This document shows, one piece after another, positions 20,676-29,138 of a stretch of DNA of 64,000 nucleotides. A program made the position numbers and the translations under genes. The notes beneath the pieces were generated by a model that was given only the letters and a program-made list of their open reading frames with translations, had not been told where the DNA came from and did not search any database. The stretch is from Holophaga foetida DSM 6591. Lineage in GTDB: Bacteria; Acidobacteriota; Holophagae; Holophagales; Holophagaceae. The DNA lies in NCBI RefSeq assembly GCF_000242615.2, contig NZ_KI912268.1, forward strand, positions 387,229 to 451,228, read 5' to 3'. How positions within the stretch are numbered: position 1 is the stretch's first letter; each line of letters starts with the position of its first letter.

Positions 20676-21166
20676 AGCCAGCCTGGACCACCCGACTTCC
20701 CTGGCTCATCCTGCCCCTGGTCTCCCTGGGGCTGGATGCTTGGTCCAAGGCCGCCATCCTCGCCCGGTTCCAGCCGGGCGAGGTCAAGCCTGTGATCCCC
20801 GGCTTCTTCAATCTGACCCTGGGTTTCAATCCCGGTGCGGTCTTCGGGAGTTTCGCCAACGCCTCCGACGGCCTGCGGATGGCCCTCTTCCTGGTGGTGG
20901 GGCTCCTGGCGGTGCTCTACTTCGGCTACGAATTCCTCAAGGCTGGGACACCCACCCTCATGCGCTGGTCCTATGGGCTCATCCTCGGAGGCGCCCTGGG
21001 CAACAGCCTGGACCGCCTTACCCGGGGCTCCGTGGTGGACTTCCTGGATTTCTACTATGGGGATTGGCATTACTGGACCTTCAATATCGCCGATTGCTGC
21101 ATCGTCTGCGGTGCCATCCTCCTGGGGTTGACCCTGCTGATCCATTGGCGGAACGCACCCAGGTAG
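20672..21166 (+). CDS. lspA: Lipoprotein signal peptidase (signal peptidase II)
   Basis: Inner-membrane aspartyl protease that cleaves prolipoproteins after lipid attachment. 164 residues with four helices. The two catalytic aspartates are in NSLDRLTRGSVVDFLDF and FNIADCCI, the family's conserved regions. Translation begins at GTG 20672, inside the last codons of ileS, so it is coupled to ileS. A TTG-started exporter follows 12 bases later, which makes a three-gene operon likely. Confidence 0.95.
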   Translation: MKPAWTTRLPWLILPLVSLGLDAWSKAAILARFQPGEVKPVIPGFFNLTLGFNPGAVFGSFANASDGLRMALFLVVGLLAVLYFGYEFLKAGTPTLMRWSYGLILGGALGNSLDRLTRGSVVDFLDFYYGDWHYWTFNIADCCIVCGAILLGLTLLIHWRNAPR

Positions 21167-21178
21167 CCGGAGGAACCC

Positions 21179-22405
21179 TTGGCCCATCCCGCTTCGCCCC
21201 AGATCGAGTTCCTGCTGGAGCTGGGAAGGGCCCTGCTGGTGACGGGCACTCCGGCCAACCGCTTCGAGGAGACCATGGGGCAGGTCGCCCAGAAGCTGGG
21301 CATTGAGGCCCAGTTCTTCGCCATCCCCACGGGTTTCTTCAGCTACATCACCATTGACGGCATTCAGCACACCTTCCTGCTCCGGGGCCGCTCGGACACC
21401 ATGGACCTCGGGCGGATCGGGGATCTCCATGAGGTCACCCTCCAGGTGCTGAAGGACGCGATCGGGCTCCAGGAGGCTTCGGAGCGGGTCAAGGCCATCG
21501 TGGCGGCCCCGGAGGTCCACCCCAAACGGCATCTTGTGCTGGCCAACGCCCTGCTTTCCGCCTGTGTCACGGTCTTCCTGAATGGGGGATGGCGGGAGCT
21601 GCTGCTGGGCGGGGTTCTGGGTGGCCTGGTGGGGCTGATGATCGGTCTCTGCAGGGCTCGGCAGACCTTGATCCGGGTGCTGCCTTTCCTGGGGGCGGTG
21701 GTGGCGGGCCTGCTTTCGGTCATGCTCTGCCATTGGATTCCCCAGGCTTCCGCCCTGGTGGTGACCCTGGGGGCCATCATTGTCCTGATCCCCAGTCCCG
21801 GCATCGTCATGACCACCAATGAAATGGCCACGGACAACCTTCTGGCGGGCAGCGCCCGCGGACTGCATACCCTGCTCGACCTGGGGCAGCTGGCCACCGG
21901 AATGGTGGTGGCCCAGCGCATCGGGGTCCATTGGTTCCAGACGGGCATGACGGCGGCGCCCAGCTCCTTTCCCGGATGGGTTCAGATGGTGGCCATGTTC
22001 ATGGTGGCCCCGGCTTTCGTCGTGCTCTTCAATGCCCGGTGGCGGGATCTCCTGCCCATGCTGGTGGCCTGTGTCGTAGCCTTCGGGGGGGCTCGTCTTG
22101 CGGGGGAGGGCCTGGGCCCTGAATTCGGCATCGGCTTCGCCGCCTACCTCCTGGGCATCGGCAGCACCCTCTGGGCCCGCCGCTCGGGACGCACACCCTT
22201 CGTGCCGCTCCTGCCGGCCATGGTGCTGTTGGTCCCCGGGGTCATCGGGGTCCAGAGCTTCACCCTCCTGGGATCACGACAGGTCAACGTGGGGCTGGAT
22301 AGCGCCCTCCAGATGGTCCAGGTCGGCATGGCGCTCCTGGTGGGGCTGCTCCTCAGCCGGGTGACCGTGGACCCCCGGAAGGCGGTCCGCTTGAAGGCAT
22401 CTTGA
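21179..22405 (+). CDS. ThrE-type threonine/serine exporter (fused DUF1212-DUF3815)
   Basis: 408 residues. The N-terminal cytoplasmic part LLELGRALLVTGTPANRFEE and FFAIPTGFFSYI are the marks of the ThrE/DUF1212 family; it is followed by about ten membrane helices in two groups of five, with the second group matching the smaller DUF3815 partner. The known ThrE exports threonine and serine by proton antiport, so an amino-acid efflux role is likely. The start is TTG at 21179, with GGAGG six bases upstream, which fits better than any internal ATG. Confidence 0.85.
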   Translation: MAHPASPQIEFLLELGRALLVTGTPANRFEETMGQVAQKLGIEAQFFAIPTGFFSYITIDGIQHTFLLRGRSDTMDLGRIGDLHEVTLQVLKDAIGLQEASERVKAIVAAPEVHPKRHLVLANALLSACVTVFLNGGWRELLLGGVLGGLVGLMIGLCRARQTLIRVLPFLGAVVAGLLSVMLCHWIPQASALVVTLGAIIVLIPSPGIVMTTNEMATDNLLAGSARGLHTLLDLGQLATGMVVAQRIGVHWFQTGMTAAPSSFPGWVQMVAMFMVAPAFVVLFNARWRDLLPMLVACVVAFGGARLAGEGLGPEFGIGFAAYLLGIGSTLWARRSGRTPFVPLLPAMVLLVPGVIGVQSFTLLGSRQVNVGLDSALQMVQVGMALLVGLLLSRVTVDPRKAVRLKAS

Positions 22406-22453
22406 GCCGCTGGATCAGAACGGTGAAAGACTGGTCGAAAGGAGATCCCAAGC

Positions 22454-23212
22454 ATGGAAGCCGCGATCTTACGCTGTGCCTCTTGTGGTGCGAACGTGGG
22501 CGAGAACGAGGTCCAATGTCCCTACTGCCGCTCCCAACTGGCATCTGTGGCCTGTCCCGCCTGTTTCTCCCTGGTATCGCTGAGGGCCCGATACTGCGGG
22601 CATTGCGGTGCTTCCGTCCAGGTCCTGGAGCAGCCTGAGAACTCGGATCTCCAGTGCCCTGGATGTCAGGTGAAGCTGGTCAATACCCCCATCGGAGGTG
22701 TGGATCTCCACCAGTGCCAGGGGTGTGGGGGGCTGTGGCTGGCCAAGGACTGCTTCGAGGCTCTGTCCAAAGCGAGGGCCACCCAGAACCTCTCACTCCC
22801 AGGACAATCCGCTCCTTCGGCTCCGCTGCCTCCGCACACGAACGCCGTGCGTTACCGGAAATGTCCGGTCTGCGCCCGCTTCATGAACCGGGTGAACTAC
22901 GCCCGGATCTCCGGGGTCATCCTGGATTCCTGCCGGGACCACGGGCTCTGGTTTGACCGGGATGAGTTGAGACAGGTGCTGGTTTTCGTTGACGGCGGCG
23001 GGCTGGAGAAGGCCCGTGAACGGGAGCGCTTGAAGCTGGAGGAGGACCTGCGTCAGAAGAAGGCGGCCGCATCCCTGCCGCCGGACCAGGGGGGAATACT
23101 GGGAGAGCCGGATTCCGGTCGCGACCTGCTGGATCTCGTGGACACCGGGAGCCTGTTGGGGCGCATCCTCCTGGGAGCGGCGGGGACTTTTTGGAATGGG
23201 CTGAAGCGCTGA
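22454..23212 (+). CDS. Zinc-ribbon protein with TFIIB-type zinc-finger domains
   Basis: 252 residues. The N terminus has two rubredoxin-like ribbons, CASCGANVGENEVQCPYC and CPACFSLVSLRARYCGHC. Two zf-TFIIB-type domains follow: CPGCQVKL...CQGCGGLWL near residue 68 and CPVCARFMNRVNYA...CRDHGLWFD near 136. The second half has a charged segment ERERLKLEEDLRQKK, probably a coiled coil, and a C-terminal hydrophobic stretch. Proteins of this form are of unknown role. The gene lies after the thrE-type exporter by 48 bases and is followed by a long hairpin at 23254. Confidence 0.75.
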   Translation: MEAAILRCASCGANVGENEVQCPYCRSQLASVACPACFSLVSLRARYCGHCGASVQVLEQPENSDLQCPGCQVKLVNTPIGGVDLHQCQGCGGLWLAKDCFEALSKARATQNLSLPGQSAPSAPLPPHTNAVRYRKCPVCARFMNRVNYARISGVILDSCRDHGLWFDRDELRQVLVFVDGGGLEKARERERLKLEEDLRQKKAAASLPPDQGGILGEPDSGRDLLDLVDTGSLLGRILLGAAGTFWNGLKR

Positions 23213-23253
23213 TACCCGTTTGCCATCAATCGTAAAGCTTCAAAAGCCGCTTT

Positions 23254-23294
23254 CACCACCAGGCAACCCCGCGCGGTAGGGTTGCCTGGTGGTG
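23254..23294 (+). terminator. Strong hairpin, possible terminator after the zinc-ribbon gene
   Basis: A perfect 16-bp stem (23254-23269 with 23279-23294, arm CACCACCAGGCAACCC) encloses a nine-base loop. The T-run after it is poor (TGGGATATACGCTTTT), so it may be a terminator that does not depend on a strict T-run, or another structured element. Confidence 0.55.
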
Positions 23295-23348
23295 GGATAT
23301 ACGCTTTTGTGTGCGGATGGCTATGAAACGAAGGATTGCTTCAGGATG

Positions 23349-23377
23349 TTTCGCATGCTAACCTTTCGTATGCGAAA
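23349..23377 (+). promoter_or_regulatory. Probable MarR-type operator in front of the marR gene
   Basis: TTTCGCAT (23349-23356) is repeated inverted as ATGCGAAA (23370-23377), and TTTCGTATG (23364-23372) repeats the left half directly 15 bases on. This arrangement of direct and inverted half-sites, 40 bases before the ATG of marR, is what an autoregulated MarR operator looks like. The identity of the site is an inference. Confidence 0.55.
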
Positions 23378-23416
23378 AGGTTCTTGGCCGTCTTCGCTCT
23401 AATCGAAGGAACGAAG

Positions 23417-23902
23417 ATGAACCGCCCTGAGGATGCTTCCGGCCACGGCCAGGAAGGTTTGGATCCAGTTTCCCTGGACGTGATGCAGGAGTTCCGGAGG
23501 ATCAACCATCTCCGGCTCTCCATGCTGGCCCGCAGCATGCCCAAGCCGGGGCTGCCGCCGACCCAGGGGCTGTGCATGAATGTGATCGGTGAACATGAAG
23601 GCATCACCCAGCGGGAACTGGGCAAGCACCTTCACGTCTCACCCGCCACCCTCAGCGGCATCCTGCAGCGCATGGAACGGCAGGGGCTCATCGAACGCTG
23701 GGCGGACGAAAAGGATCATCGCCTGATGCGCCTGCGTCTGGGCAGGGAAGGGGAGGCCCTTCATGCCCAGGCCACCGAGGCGCACCGGAGGAGCATCGAA
23801 AGCACCATCACCCCCCTTTGCGAAAGGGACCGGCGGGAGCTGATGCGCCTGCTCCGCTTGGTGGGTGACAACTTCGAGACGGCTGTCGCCGCCCTGAAAT
23901 AG
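23417..23902 (+). CDS. MarR-family transcriptional regulator
   Basis: 161 residues from ATG 23417 (AAGGA seven bases upstream). The winged helix is GITQRELGKHLHVSPATLSGILQRMERQGLIERWADEKDHRLM, in which the recognition helix holds SPATLSGIL and the wing DEKDHRLM. The C terminus forms the long dimer helices. The signal molecule is not known. It lies 28 bases before a DUF2798 membrane gene, which it probably controls, and behind a candidate operator. Confidence 0.9.
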   Translation: MNRPEDASGHGQEGLDPVSLDVMQEFRRINHLRLSMLARSMPKPGLPPTQGLCMNVIGEHEGITQRELGKHLHVSPATLSGILQRMERQGLIERWADEKDHRLMRLRLGREGEALHAQATEAHRRSIESTITPLCERDRRELMRLLRLVGDNFETAVAALK

Positions 23903-23930
23903 AAACCAACTTCATTGTGTGGAGGTCGTT

Positions 23931-24398
23931 ATGGGGAAGAGCCCCAAGGAATCCTTTGTCTTCGGAACGCTCATGTGTGCGGGCATGGTGATCGGCATGA
24001 CGCTGTACAACCTCGTTCTCGCCCTGGGATTCACCCACAGGGTCATCCCCGCCTTCCTGGTGGGGGTGTGGCCGGGCTTTTTTGTGGCCCTGTTGGTGGA
24101 GCTGCTCGTGGTGGGCAGGGTTGCCTACTGGGTTGCACACCGGGTCGCCCATCCCCAGGAATCCCCCAGGACCTTCCATATCACCCTCAGGACCGTCCTC
24201 ATGGGCAGTATGGTGCTGATCATGACGGTCTACGGCACCCTGCTGCACGTGGGGTTCTCCGGATTCCTCAAGACCATCTACCTGGGCCATCTCTGGAAGA
24301 ACGTCCTGATGGCGCTGCCCCTGAACCTGCTGGTGGTGACCCCCCTGGTCCAGGCCTCTTTCCAGAAGCTGTTCCCCCAGGTACAGACCCAGCACTAA
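23931..24398 (+). CDS. DUF2798-family membrane protein (copy 2), with marR
   Basis: 155 residues. The start at ATG 23931 has GGAGG five bases upstream; a GTG at 23919 is less likely. Four membrane helices: at about 9-30, 45-65, 85-105 and 122-145. It shares with the copy at 16007 the order of a first helix ending LYNLVLALG, then PGFFVALLVELLVVGRVAY and a last LMALPLNLLVVTPLVQASF. MarR-DUF2798 gene pairs suggest a stress or drug-response membrane protein, but no function is known. Confidence 0.82.
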   Translation: MGKSPKESFVFGTLMCAGMVIGMTLYNLVLALGFTHRVIPAFLVGVWPGFFVALLVELLVVGRVAYWVAHRVAHPQESPRTFHITLRTVLMGSMVLIMTVYGTLLHVGFSGFLKTIYLGHLWKNVLMALPLNLLVVTPLVQASFQKLFPQVQTQH

Positions 24399-24461
24399 TG
24401 CCACCTTGGCCTGGGTGCCCTGAGCGTCGATACTGGTTCTTCTGACTTCCTAGAGCCCTCC

Positions 24462-25298
24462 ATGAACCCTTCCGGCATTCCCTTCCGCAAATACCACGCC
24501 CTGGGCAACGACTACTTCGTGATGGACCCCCGGAAGCACACCTTTCATCTGGATGCGGACCGGGTGGCGCGGATCTGCCACCGGGAGCGGGGCGCCGGTT
24601 CGGACGGGATCCTGTTGGGACCCCTGGACGACTCGGAGCCCTTCCAGGTCCGGATCTTCAATCCCGATGGGGGCGAGGCCCAGCGCAGCGGCAACGGTCT
24701 TCGGATCTTTGCCCAGTATCTGCGGGATGAGGGATACCTGAAGGGGGACAAGGGCCGCATCGCCTCCCCGGCGGGTGAGGTGCCCTTGTGCTTCATGCCG
24801 GACGGCCTCATCGAACTGGATCTGGGGCGGCCCTCCTTCCGGGCGGAATCCCTGCCCTTCACGGGGGTGGCCCCCGGAGCCGAGATCCGCGACTTCCCCC
24901 TGAATCTGGGCGGGGAAAGGGTCCTGATCCAGGGGGTCAGCGTCGGCAATCCCCACGCCGTGGTCCTGGGCCTCCCGGTGGCGCCGGAGACCGCCCGACG
25001 ACTGGGGCCGCAGATCGAGCACCACCCCCTCTTTCCCGAGCGGGTCAACGTGCAGTTTGTGGAGGTCATCGACCGCAGCACCCTGCGCATCGAAATCTGG
25101 GAACGGGGGGCTGGCTACACCCTGGCTTCGGGAACCAGCTCCAGTGCGGTGGCGGCGGTCTGCCGCAACCGAGGGCTGGTGGATGACGAGGTGGTGATCC
25201 GCATGCCCGGAGGCGAATTGAAGGTGCGCTTCGTGGAGGACAGGATCCTCCTGGCCGGGCCCGTGACCTACGTCTTTGATGGAATCTGGCCGGAGTGA
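24462..25298 (+). CDS. dapF: Diaminopimelate epimerase homologue with both catalytic cysteines replaced by serine
   Basis: 278 residues, near the normal DapF length. The family fold is clear: FRKYHALGNDYFVMD, RGAGSDGILLG, IFNPDGGEAQRSGNGLRIFA, VSVGNPHAVV, NVQFVEVIDR and ERGAGYTLASGTSSSAVAA. DapF epimerises LL- to meso-diaminopimelate by two cysteines, one in (A/M)CGNG and one in ACGTGA. Here the first is Ser76 (AGC, in RSGNGLR) and the second Ser223 (TCG, in ASGTS). Both codons are clean serines, with no sign of decay around them, and the two codons are of different type. It is followed three bases later by a DapE-like gene. Either this enzyme works on a different substrate or by another mechanism, or it is inactive. 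See findings. Confidence 0.85.
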   Translation: MNPSGIPFRKYHALGNDYFVMDPRKHTFHLDADRVARICHRERGAGSDGILLGPLDDSEPFQVRIFNPDGGEAQRSGNGLRIFAQYLRDEGYLKGDKGRIASPAGEVPLCFMPDGLIELDLGRPSFRAESLPFTGVAPGAEIRDFPLNLGGERVLIQGVSVGNPHAVVLGLPVAPETARRLGPQIEHHPLFPERVNVQFVEVIDRSTLRIEIWERGAGYTLASGTSSSAVAAVCRNRGLVDDEVVIRMPGGELKVRFVEDRILLAGPVTYVFDGIWPE

Positions 25299-25301
25299 TT
25301 A

Positions 25302-26342
25302 ATGGACAATATTTTATTTTCGCCTGAGCCTGAGCGCATCGCGGAGTGGATACTCCGGCTTTGTTCTGTCGAGACCACGACGGGCCAGGAAGCCCGCCTC
25401 ATGCCGCTTCTGATGGAGCTCTTCGGTGAATTGGGTGCCGAGCTCCACTGGCAGCCCGTAGAGGGCGGGAGGCGGAACCTCCTGGCCACCTGGGGATCAC
25501 CCAAGGTCCTCTTCAGCACCCACTTCGATACGGTACCGCCCTTTATTCCGCCCCATCGCGAGGGGGGGCGTCTCTGGGGGCGGGGCACTTGTGACGCCAA
25601 GGGCATCCTGGTGACCATGGTGGAGGCCATCCGGGGGCTCCTGGCCCAGGGACAGCGCGATGTGGCCTTCCTCGGCGTTGTTGGTGAGGAAACCGACAGC
25701 CTGGGGGCTCGTATCGCCCTGGACCTCAGGCCCCGCCTTGAGGGTCTGACTGCCGTCATCAATGGTGAGCCCACGGGTTGCGTCCTGGCCGCAGGGCAGC
25801 GGGGCTCCGCCCACCTGAACCTCCGTTGTCACGGCAAGGCCGCCCACAGCGGCACCCCCGAGGAGGGCATCAACGCGGCCTTCCCCATGCTGGACTGGAT
25901 CAATGCCCTGCGGGCATTGCCGGAGCGCATCGATCCCCTCCTGGGCCCAGAGGTCTGGAACCTGGGCACCCTCCAGGCGGGCCGGGCCATCAACGTGGTG
26001 CCCGACGAGGCCGAAGCCAAGGTCTTCGCCCGCACGGTGCCGGGTACGACCTTTTCCAAGGATGTCCTCCGCCTCACCCCTTCCTGTGGAGTCGTGGAGG
26101 TGCTCTTCGAGCGGGCGGCCGAGATCTTCCCAGCCATCGAGGGCTTCCCCATGGCTCCGGTGCCCTTTGCCTCAGACGCCCACACCCTGCGGAACCTGGC
26201 CCGGGACCGCTTCGTGGTGATGACCGGTCCAGGGTCCATCCGGGTGGCCCATACCCAGGAGGAATTCCTGGATCTGGAGGAGGCGGTGAAGGGGGCCCAC
26301 CAGTACTTCGATCTGGCGCGGTACCTGCTGTCCACACGATGA
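25302..26342 (+). CDS. M20-family metallopeptidase, DapE-like (probable desuccinylase or deacylase)
   Basis: 346 residues with the M20 di-zinc pattern: FSTHFDTVP near residue 70, then RGTCDAKG with a zinc aspartate, the catalytic glutamate pair in VVGEETDS near 132, and a lid domain starting GSAHLNLRCHGKAAHSGTPEEG. The last metal-ligand region is FASDAHTL...TGPGSIRVAHTQEE. DapE, ArgE and carboxypeptidase G2 all share this form; the neighbouring dapF homologue makes a DapE-type job in lysine/diaminopimelate synthesis most likely. The ATG is three bases after the dapF stop, so the two are one transcript. Confidence 0.82.
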   Translation: MDNILFSPEPERIAEWILRLCSVETTTGQEARLMPLLMELFGELGAELHWQPVEGGRRNLLATWGSPKVLFSTHFDTVPPFIPPHREGGRLWGRGTCDAKGILVTMVEAIRGLLAQGQRDVAFLGVVGEETDSLGARIALDLRPRLEGLTAVINGEPTGCVLAAGQRGSAHLNLRCHGKAAHSGTPEEGINAAFPMLDWINALRALPERIDPLLGPEVWNLGTLQAGRAINVVPDEAEAKVFARTVPGTTFSKDVLRLTPSCGVVEVLFERAAEIFPAIEGFPMAPVPFASDAHTLRNLARDRFVVMTGPGSIRVAHTQEEFLDLEEAVKGAHQYFDLARYLLSTR

Positions 26343-26423
26343 AGCCCCCCCGCGGTAGGGCTCCAGCCCGGATAGACGAATCCTTCGAGGTGGAGGGAAT
26401 GACCATCTACCTTGGTTCCGGCG

Positions 26424-27668
26424 TCAAGAAACGTTGGAGACCATCAGCCGGACGTCATTCTGGCTGCCGGAAAGCCACAGGGCCGTGAGCCCAGCAGGGT
26501 GCTTCAGGAGGGTGGGGTGCAGGGTGACTTCCGTGCTGTCCTGGGCGATCGGGATTGGAGGTAGCCAGAAGGCTCCCTCCATCCGGTGTATGACGGCTCC
26601 TCCCCTGACTGGGAGGAGCAGGACCGCCGCCTGATCCACGGTCTTGAGGAGGGCATAGTCTCCCAGATACTCTGGCCCGGAATTGATGCGCAGAATGTCT
26701 CCCCAGTCCCCCTTCCGGCAGAGGCGACCGAAAAGATGCTCGCTTCCGGCGTTCTCCTTCTGTCTCCAGGCGAGCATGGATTCTCCGTTCGAATCGGTGC
26801 TCATTCGGAGTTGGAACAGGCCTGGGGCCGTGGCCAGGGTATAGGGGGGACTCCATTCGCAGGAGGCTTCCGAGAATCGCGAGGTTTCCAGGACGGCCGG
26901 TTCTCCGGGGAAACGCTGGATCCAGCAGACCAGGGCGTTCCCGCGGCTGTCCAGGGAGGCTGTCAACTCCGCAGCGTTGCTGGCGGCGATGCGGACCAGA
27001 TGGTCGGACCAGATTCTTTCGTGGGGCCAGTTGTAGGCGACCACAAGCCCTTCACAATCCTCTTCCCGGGCCTGCCAGATCGCCATGGCAACGCCCTGTC
27101 TGTTCATGATCAGGTGTGGCCGGGTAGGGGTGGGATCGGATTGCCCCAGCTGGGTGGAGGCTTCCTCCCAGGACTTGGTGCGGCCGTCATAGGTCTGCAC
27201 TCGGATCTCCCAGCCCCTGGGGCCAGACTGGCTCCAGAGGACGATGGCACCCCCGCGGCGGTCCATGGCCACCTGGAGGTGCTGGATGGGACCCGAAGCG
27301 TCCAGGCGATGCTGGGAGGCGTCGACGGCCCCTCCTGCCTCTACGGTAGAGGCCAGGAGATGCTCCCGCCCAGGAGGGCCTATCATCCAGACGAGCATGC
27401 CCCTGCTGTGCTCCGCGAGGGCGAGGGTCGGCTGCCTGCCTTCGGAAACAGGGAAGGTTGCCAGTGCAGACCTTCTCGATGATTCCATCCGTGCGGACCA
27501 GATCTCGCCAGCGTTCTCCCAAACCACCAGACCCTCTCCACGCTTATCCAGTCCTGCCACGACCGTCCGGATGTCCCCGCGAGCCAAGAGGTGCCCCTTC
27601 CCCTGGGAGGAGGTGGACCGCGGTTTGCGCAGGATTGAAGTGAGGGGGGAGAAAAAAGCTTTAAACAT
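26424..27668 (-). CDS. Hypothetical protein with repeated propeller-like blades
   Basis: 414 residues from ATG 27668; the start has no clear ribosome site. At least six copies of the pattern D-x-(R/S)-G-x-hydrophobic-x-x-W recur about every 50 residues: DKRGEGLVVWE, EHSRGMLVWM, DRRGGAIVLWS, NRQGVAMAIWQ, DSRGNALVCWI and DSNGESMLAWR. This is how a beta-propeller built of single-motif blades looks. There is no convincing signal peptide. The function is unknown. It is divergent from the metY gene and convergent with the M20 peptidase gene. Confidence 0.7.
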   Translation of the reverse strand: MFKAFFSPLTSILRKPRSTSSQGKGHLLARGDIRTVVAGLDKRGEGLVVWENAGEIWSARMESSRRSALATFPVSEGRQPTLALAEHSRGMLVWMIGPPGREHLLASTVEAGGAVDASQHRLDASGPIQHLQVAMDRRGGAIVLWSQSGPRGWEIRVQTYDGRTKSWEEASTQLGQSDPTPTRPHLIMNRQGVAMAIWQAREEDCEGLVVAYNWPHERIWSDHLVRIAASNAAELTASLDSRGNALVCWIQRFPGEPAVLETSRFSEASCEWSPPYTLATAPGLFQLRMSTDSNGESMLAWRQKENAGSEHLFGRLCRKGDWGDILRINSGPEYLGDYALLKTVDQAAVLLLPVRGGAVIHRMEGAFWLPPIPIAQDSTEVTLHPTLLKHPAGLTALWLSGSQNDVRLMVSNVS

Positions 27669-27778
27669 GTTGGATTCAGTCCGTATGAGATTCTTGCTTG
27701 GGCAGTCGTAAATTGACGGGTGGTCCAAGTGCTTCCATGATTTCGGGAGTTGCCGCGTTCTGGCGCTCGGAGCCCTCC

Positions 27779-29062
27779 ATGACCCAGCCCCTGAAATTTG
27801 AAACCATTGCTCTCCATGGGGGACACAAACCTGACCAGGACACCAAGAGTCGGGCCGTGCCCATCTACCAGACCACAAGTTACGTCTTTGACACCGCAGA
27901 GCATGGGGCTCGGCTCTTCAATCTTGAAATGCCCGGAAATATCTACACCCGTCTCGGCAATCCGACCCAGGCGGTCTTCGAGGAGCGCGTCGCCCAACTC
28001 GAGGGCGGCATCGGCGCCCTGGCGGCGGCCTCGGGCATGGCAGCCATCACCCTGGCGCTGACCACCATTCTGAAGACGGGTGATCATATTGTATCTAGCG
28101 ACAATCTTTACGGCGGAACATTCAACGTCTTCAAGAATACCTTTACCCGCCTGGGCATCGAGACCACCTTTGTCGACAGCGGTGATCCCGAGGCCTTCCG
28201 GAAGGCCATCCGACCCAGCACCCGGGCCTTCTATGCCGAGGCTCTGGGCAATCCCAAGCTGGACCTGCCAGACTTCGAGGCCATCGGCGCCATCGCCGAG
28301 GAGGCCGGGGTGCCTCTTATTGTGGACAATACCCTTCCGAGTCCCTATCTGCTGAATCCCCTGGCTCATGGCGCTCACATCGTGGTCCACAGTGCCACGA
28401 AATACATCGGCGGCCACGGCACCTCCCTGGGGGGCATCATCATCGACGGCGGGCGCTTCAACTGGGCCAATGGCAAGTTCCCCGAGTTCACCTCTCCCAA
28501 CCCCAACTACCACGGGGCGGTGCTGACCGACCTCATGGGCCCTGGGGCCTTCATCGCCAAGGCCCGGCTGGAAGGCCTGCGGGACATGGGGGCGGTCATC
28601 AGCCCTTTCAATGCCTTCCTCCTGATCCAGGGCATCGAGACCCTGCATCTGCGCATGGAACGCATCGGTCAGAACGCCCTGGCTCTGGCCCAGTGGCTCA
28701 AGGCCCATCCCAAGGTGGCCTGGGTCAACTATCCCGGCCTGGAGGACCACCCCAGCCATGCCATCGCCAAGCGTTTCTTCCGTCCCGGTGCCGGATTCAG
28801 CGGCATCATGGCCTTCGGAGTGAAGGGCGGCCTGGAAGTCGGCAAGGCTGTCATCAACCGGGTCAACCTCTTCTCCCGTCTGGCCAACGTGGGGGATGCC
28901 AAGTGCCTCATCATCCACCCCGCCAGCACCACCCACCAGCAGCTCAGCGCCGAGGATCGCCTGGCCACGGGGGTCACCGACGATCTGATCCGCCTCTCCA
29001 TCGGCGTCGAGCACATCGACGACATCAAGGCCGACTTGGATCAGGCGCTGGCGGGGGTCTGA
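27779..29062 (+). CDS. metY: O-acetylhomoserine sulfhydrylase
   Basis: PLP enzyme that makes homocysteine from O-acetylhomoserine and sulfide, the direct sulfhydrylation route to methionine. 427 residues. Family marks are FETIALHGGHKPDQ, IPIYQTTSYVF-like VPIYQTTSYVFD, NPTQAVFEERVAQLEGG, the PLP lysine in VVHSATKYIGGHGTSLGG and the C-terminal VGDAKCLIIHPASTTHQQLS. The start at 27779 has GGAG six bases upstream; an earlier ATG at 27698 is not needed. The length and the long loop favour the MetY type over cystathionine gamma-synthase. No homoserine acetyltransferase is close by. Confidence 0.95.
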   Translation: MTQPLKFETIALHGGHKPDQDTKSRAVPIYQTTSYVFDTAEHGARLFNLEMPGNIYTRLGNPTQAVFEERVAQLEGGIGALAAASGMAAITLALTTILKTGDHIVSSDNLYGGTFNVFKNTFTRLGIETTFVDSGDPEAFRKAIRPSTRAFYAEALGNPKLDLPDFEAIGAIAEEAGVPLIVDNTLPSPYLLNPLAHGAHIVVHSATKYIGGHGTSLGGIIIDGGRFNWANGKFPEFTSPNPNYHGAVLTDLMGPGAFIAKARLEGLRDMGAVISPFNAFLLIQGIETLHLRMERIGQNALALAQWLKAHPKVAWVNYPGLEDHPSHAIAKRFFRPGAGFSGIMAFGVKGGLEVGKAVINRVNLFSRLANVGDAKCLIIHPASTTHQQLSAEDRLATGVTDDLIRLSIGVEHIDDIKADLDQALAGV

Positions 29063-29138
29063 GCGGAGCCCTGCCGGAAAATTGAGTTGTGGAGGCCGCT
29101 CTCCGATGAGGGAATGACACCCCCCACCGGAGACGATC

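Noticed and set aside
24687..25130. Sequencing error as the cause of the missing DapF cysteines
   Set aside because: Two separate single-base errors would be needed at exactly the two catalytic codons, while the rest of the frame is intact; it stays possible but unlikely.
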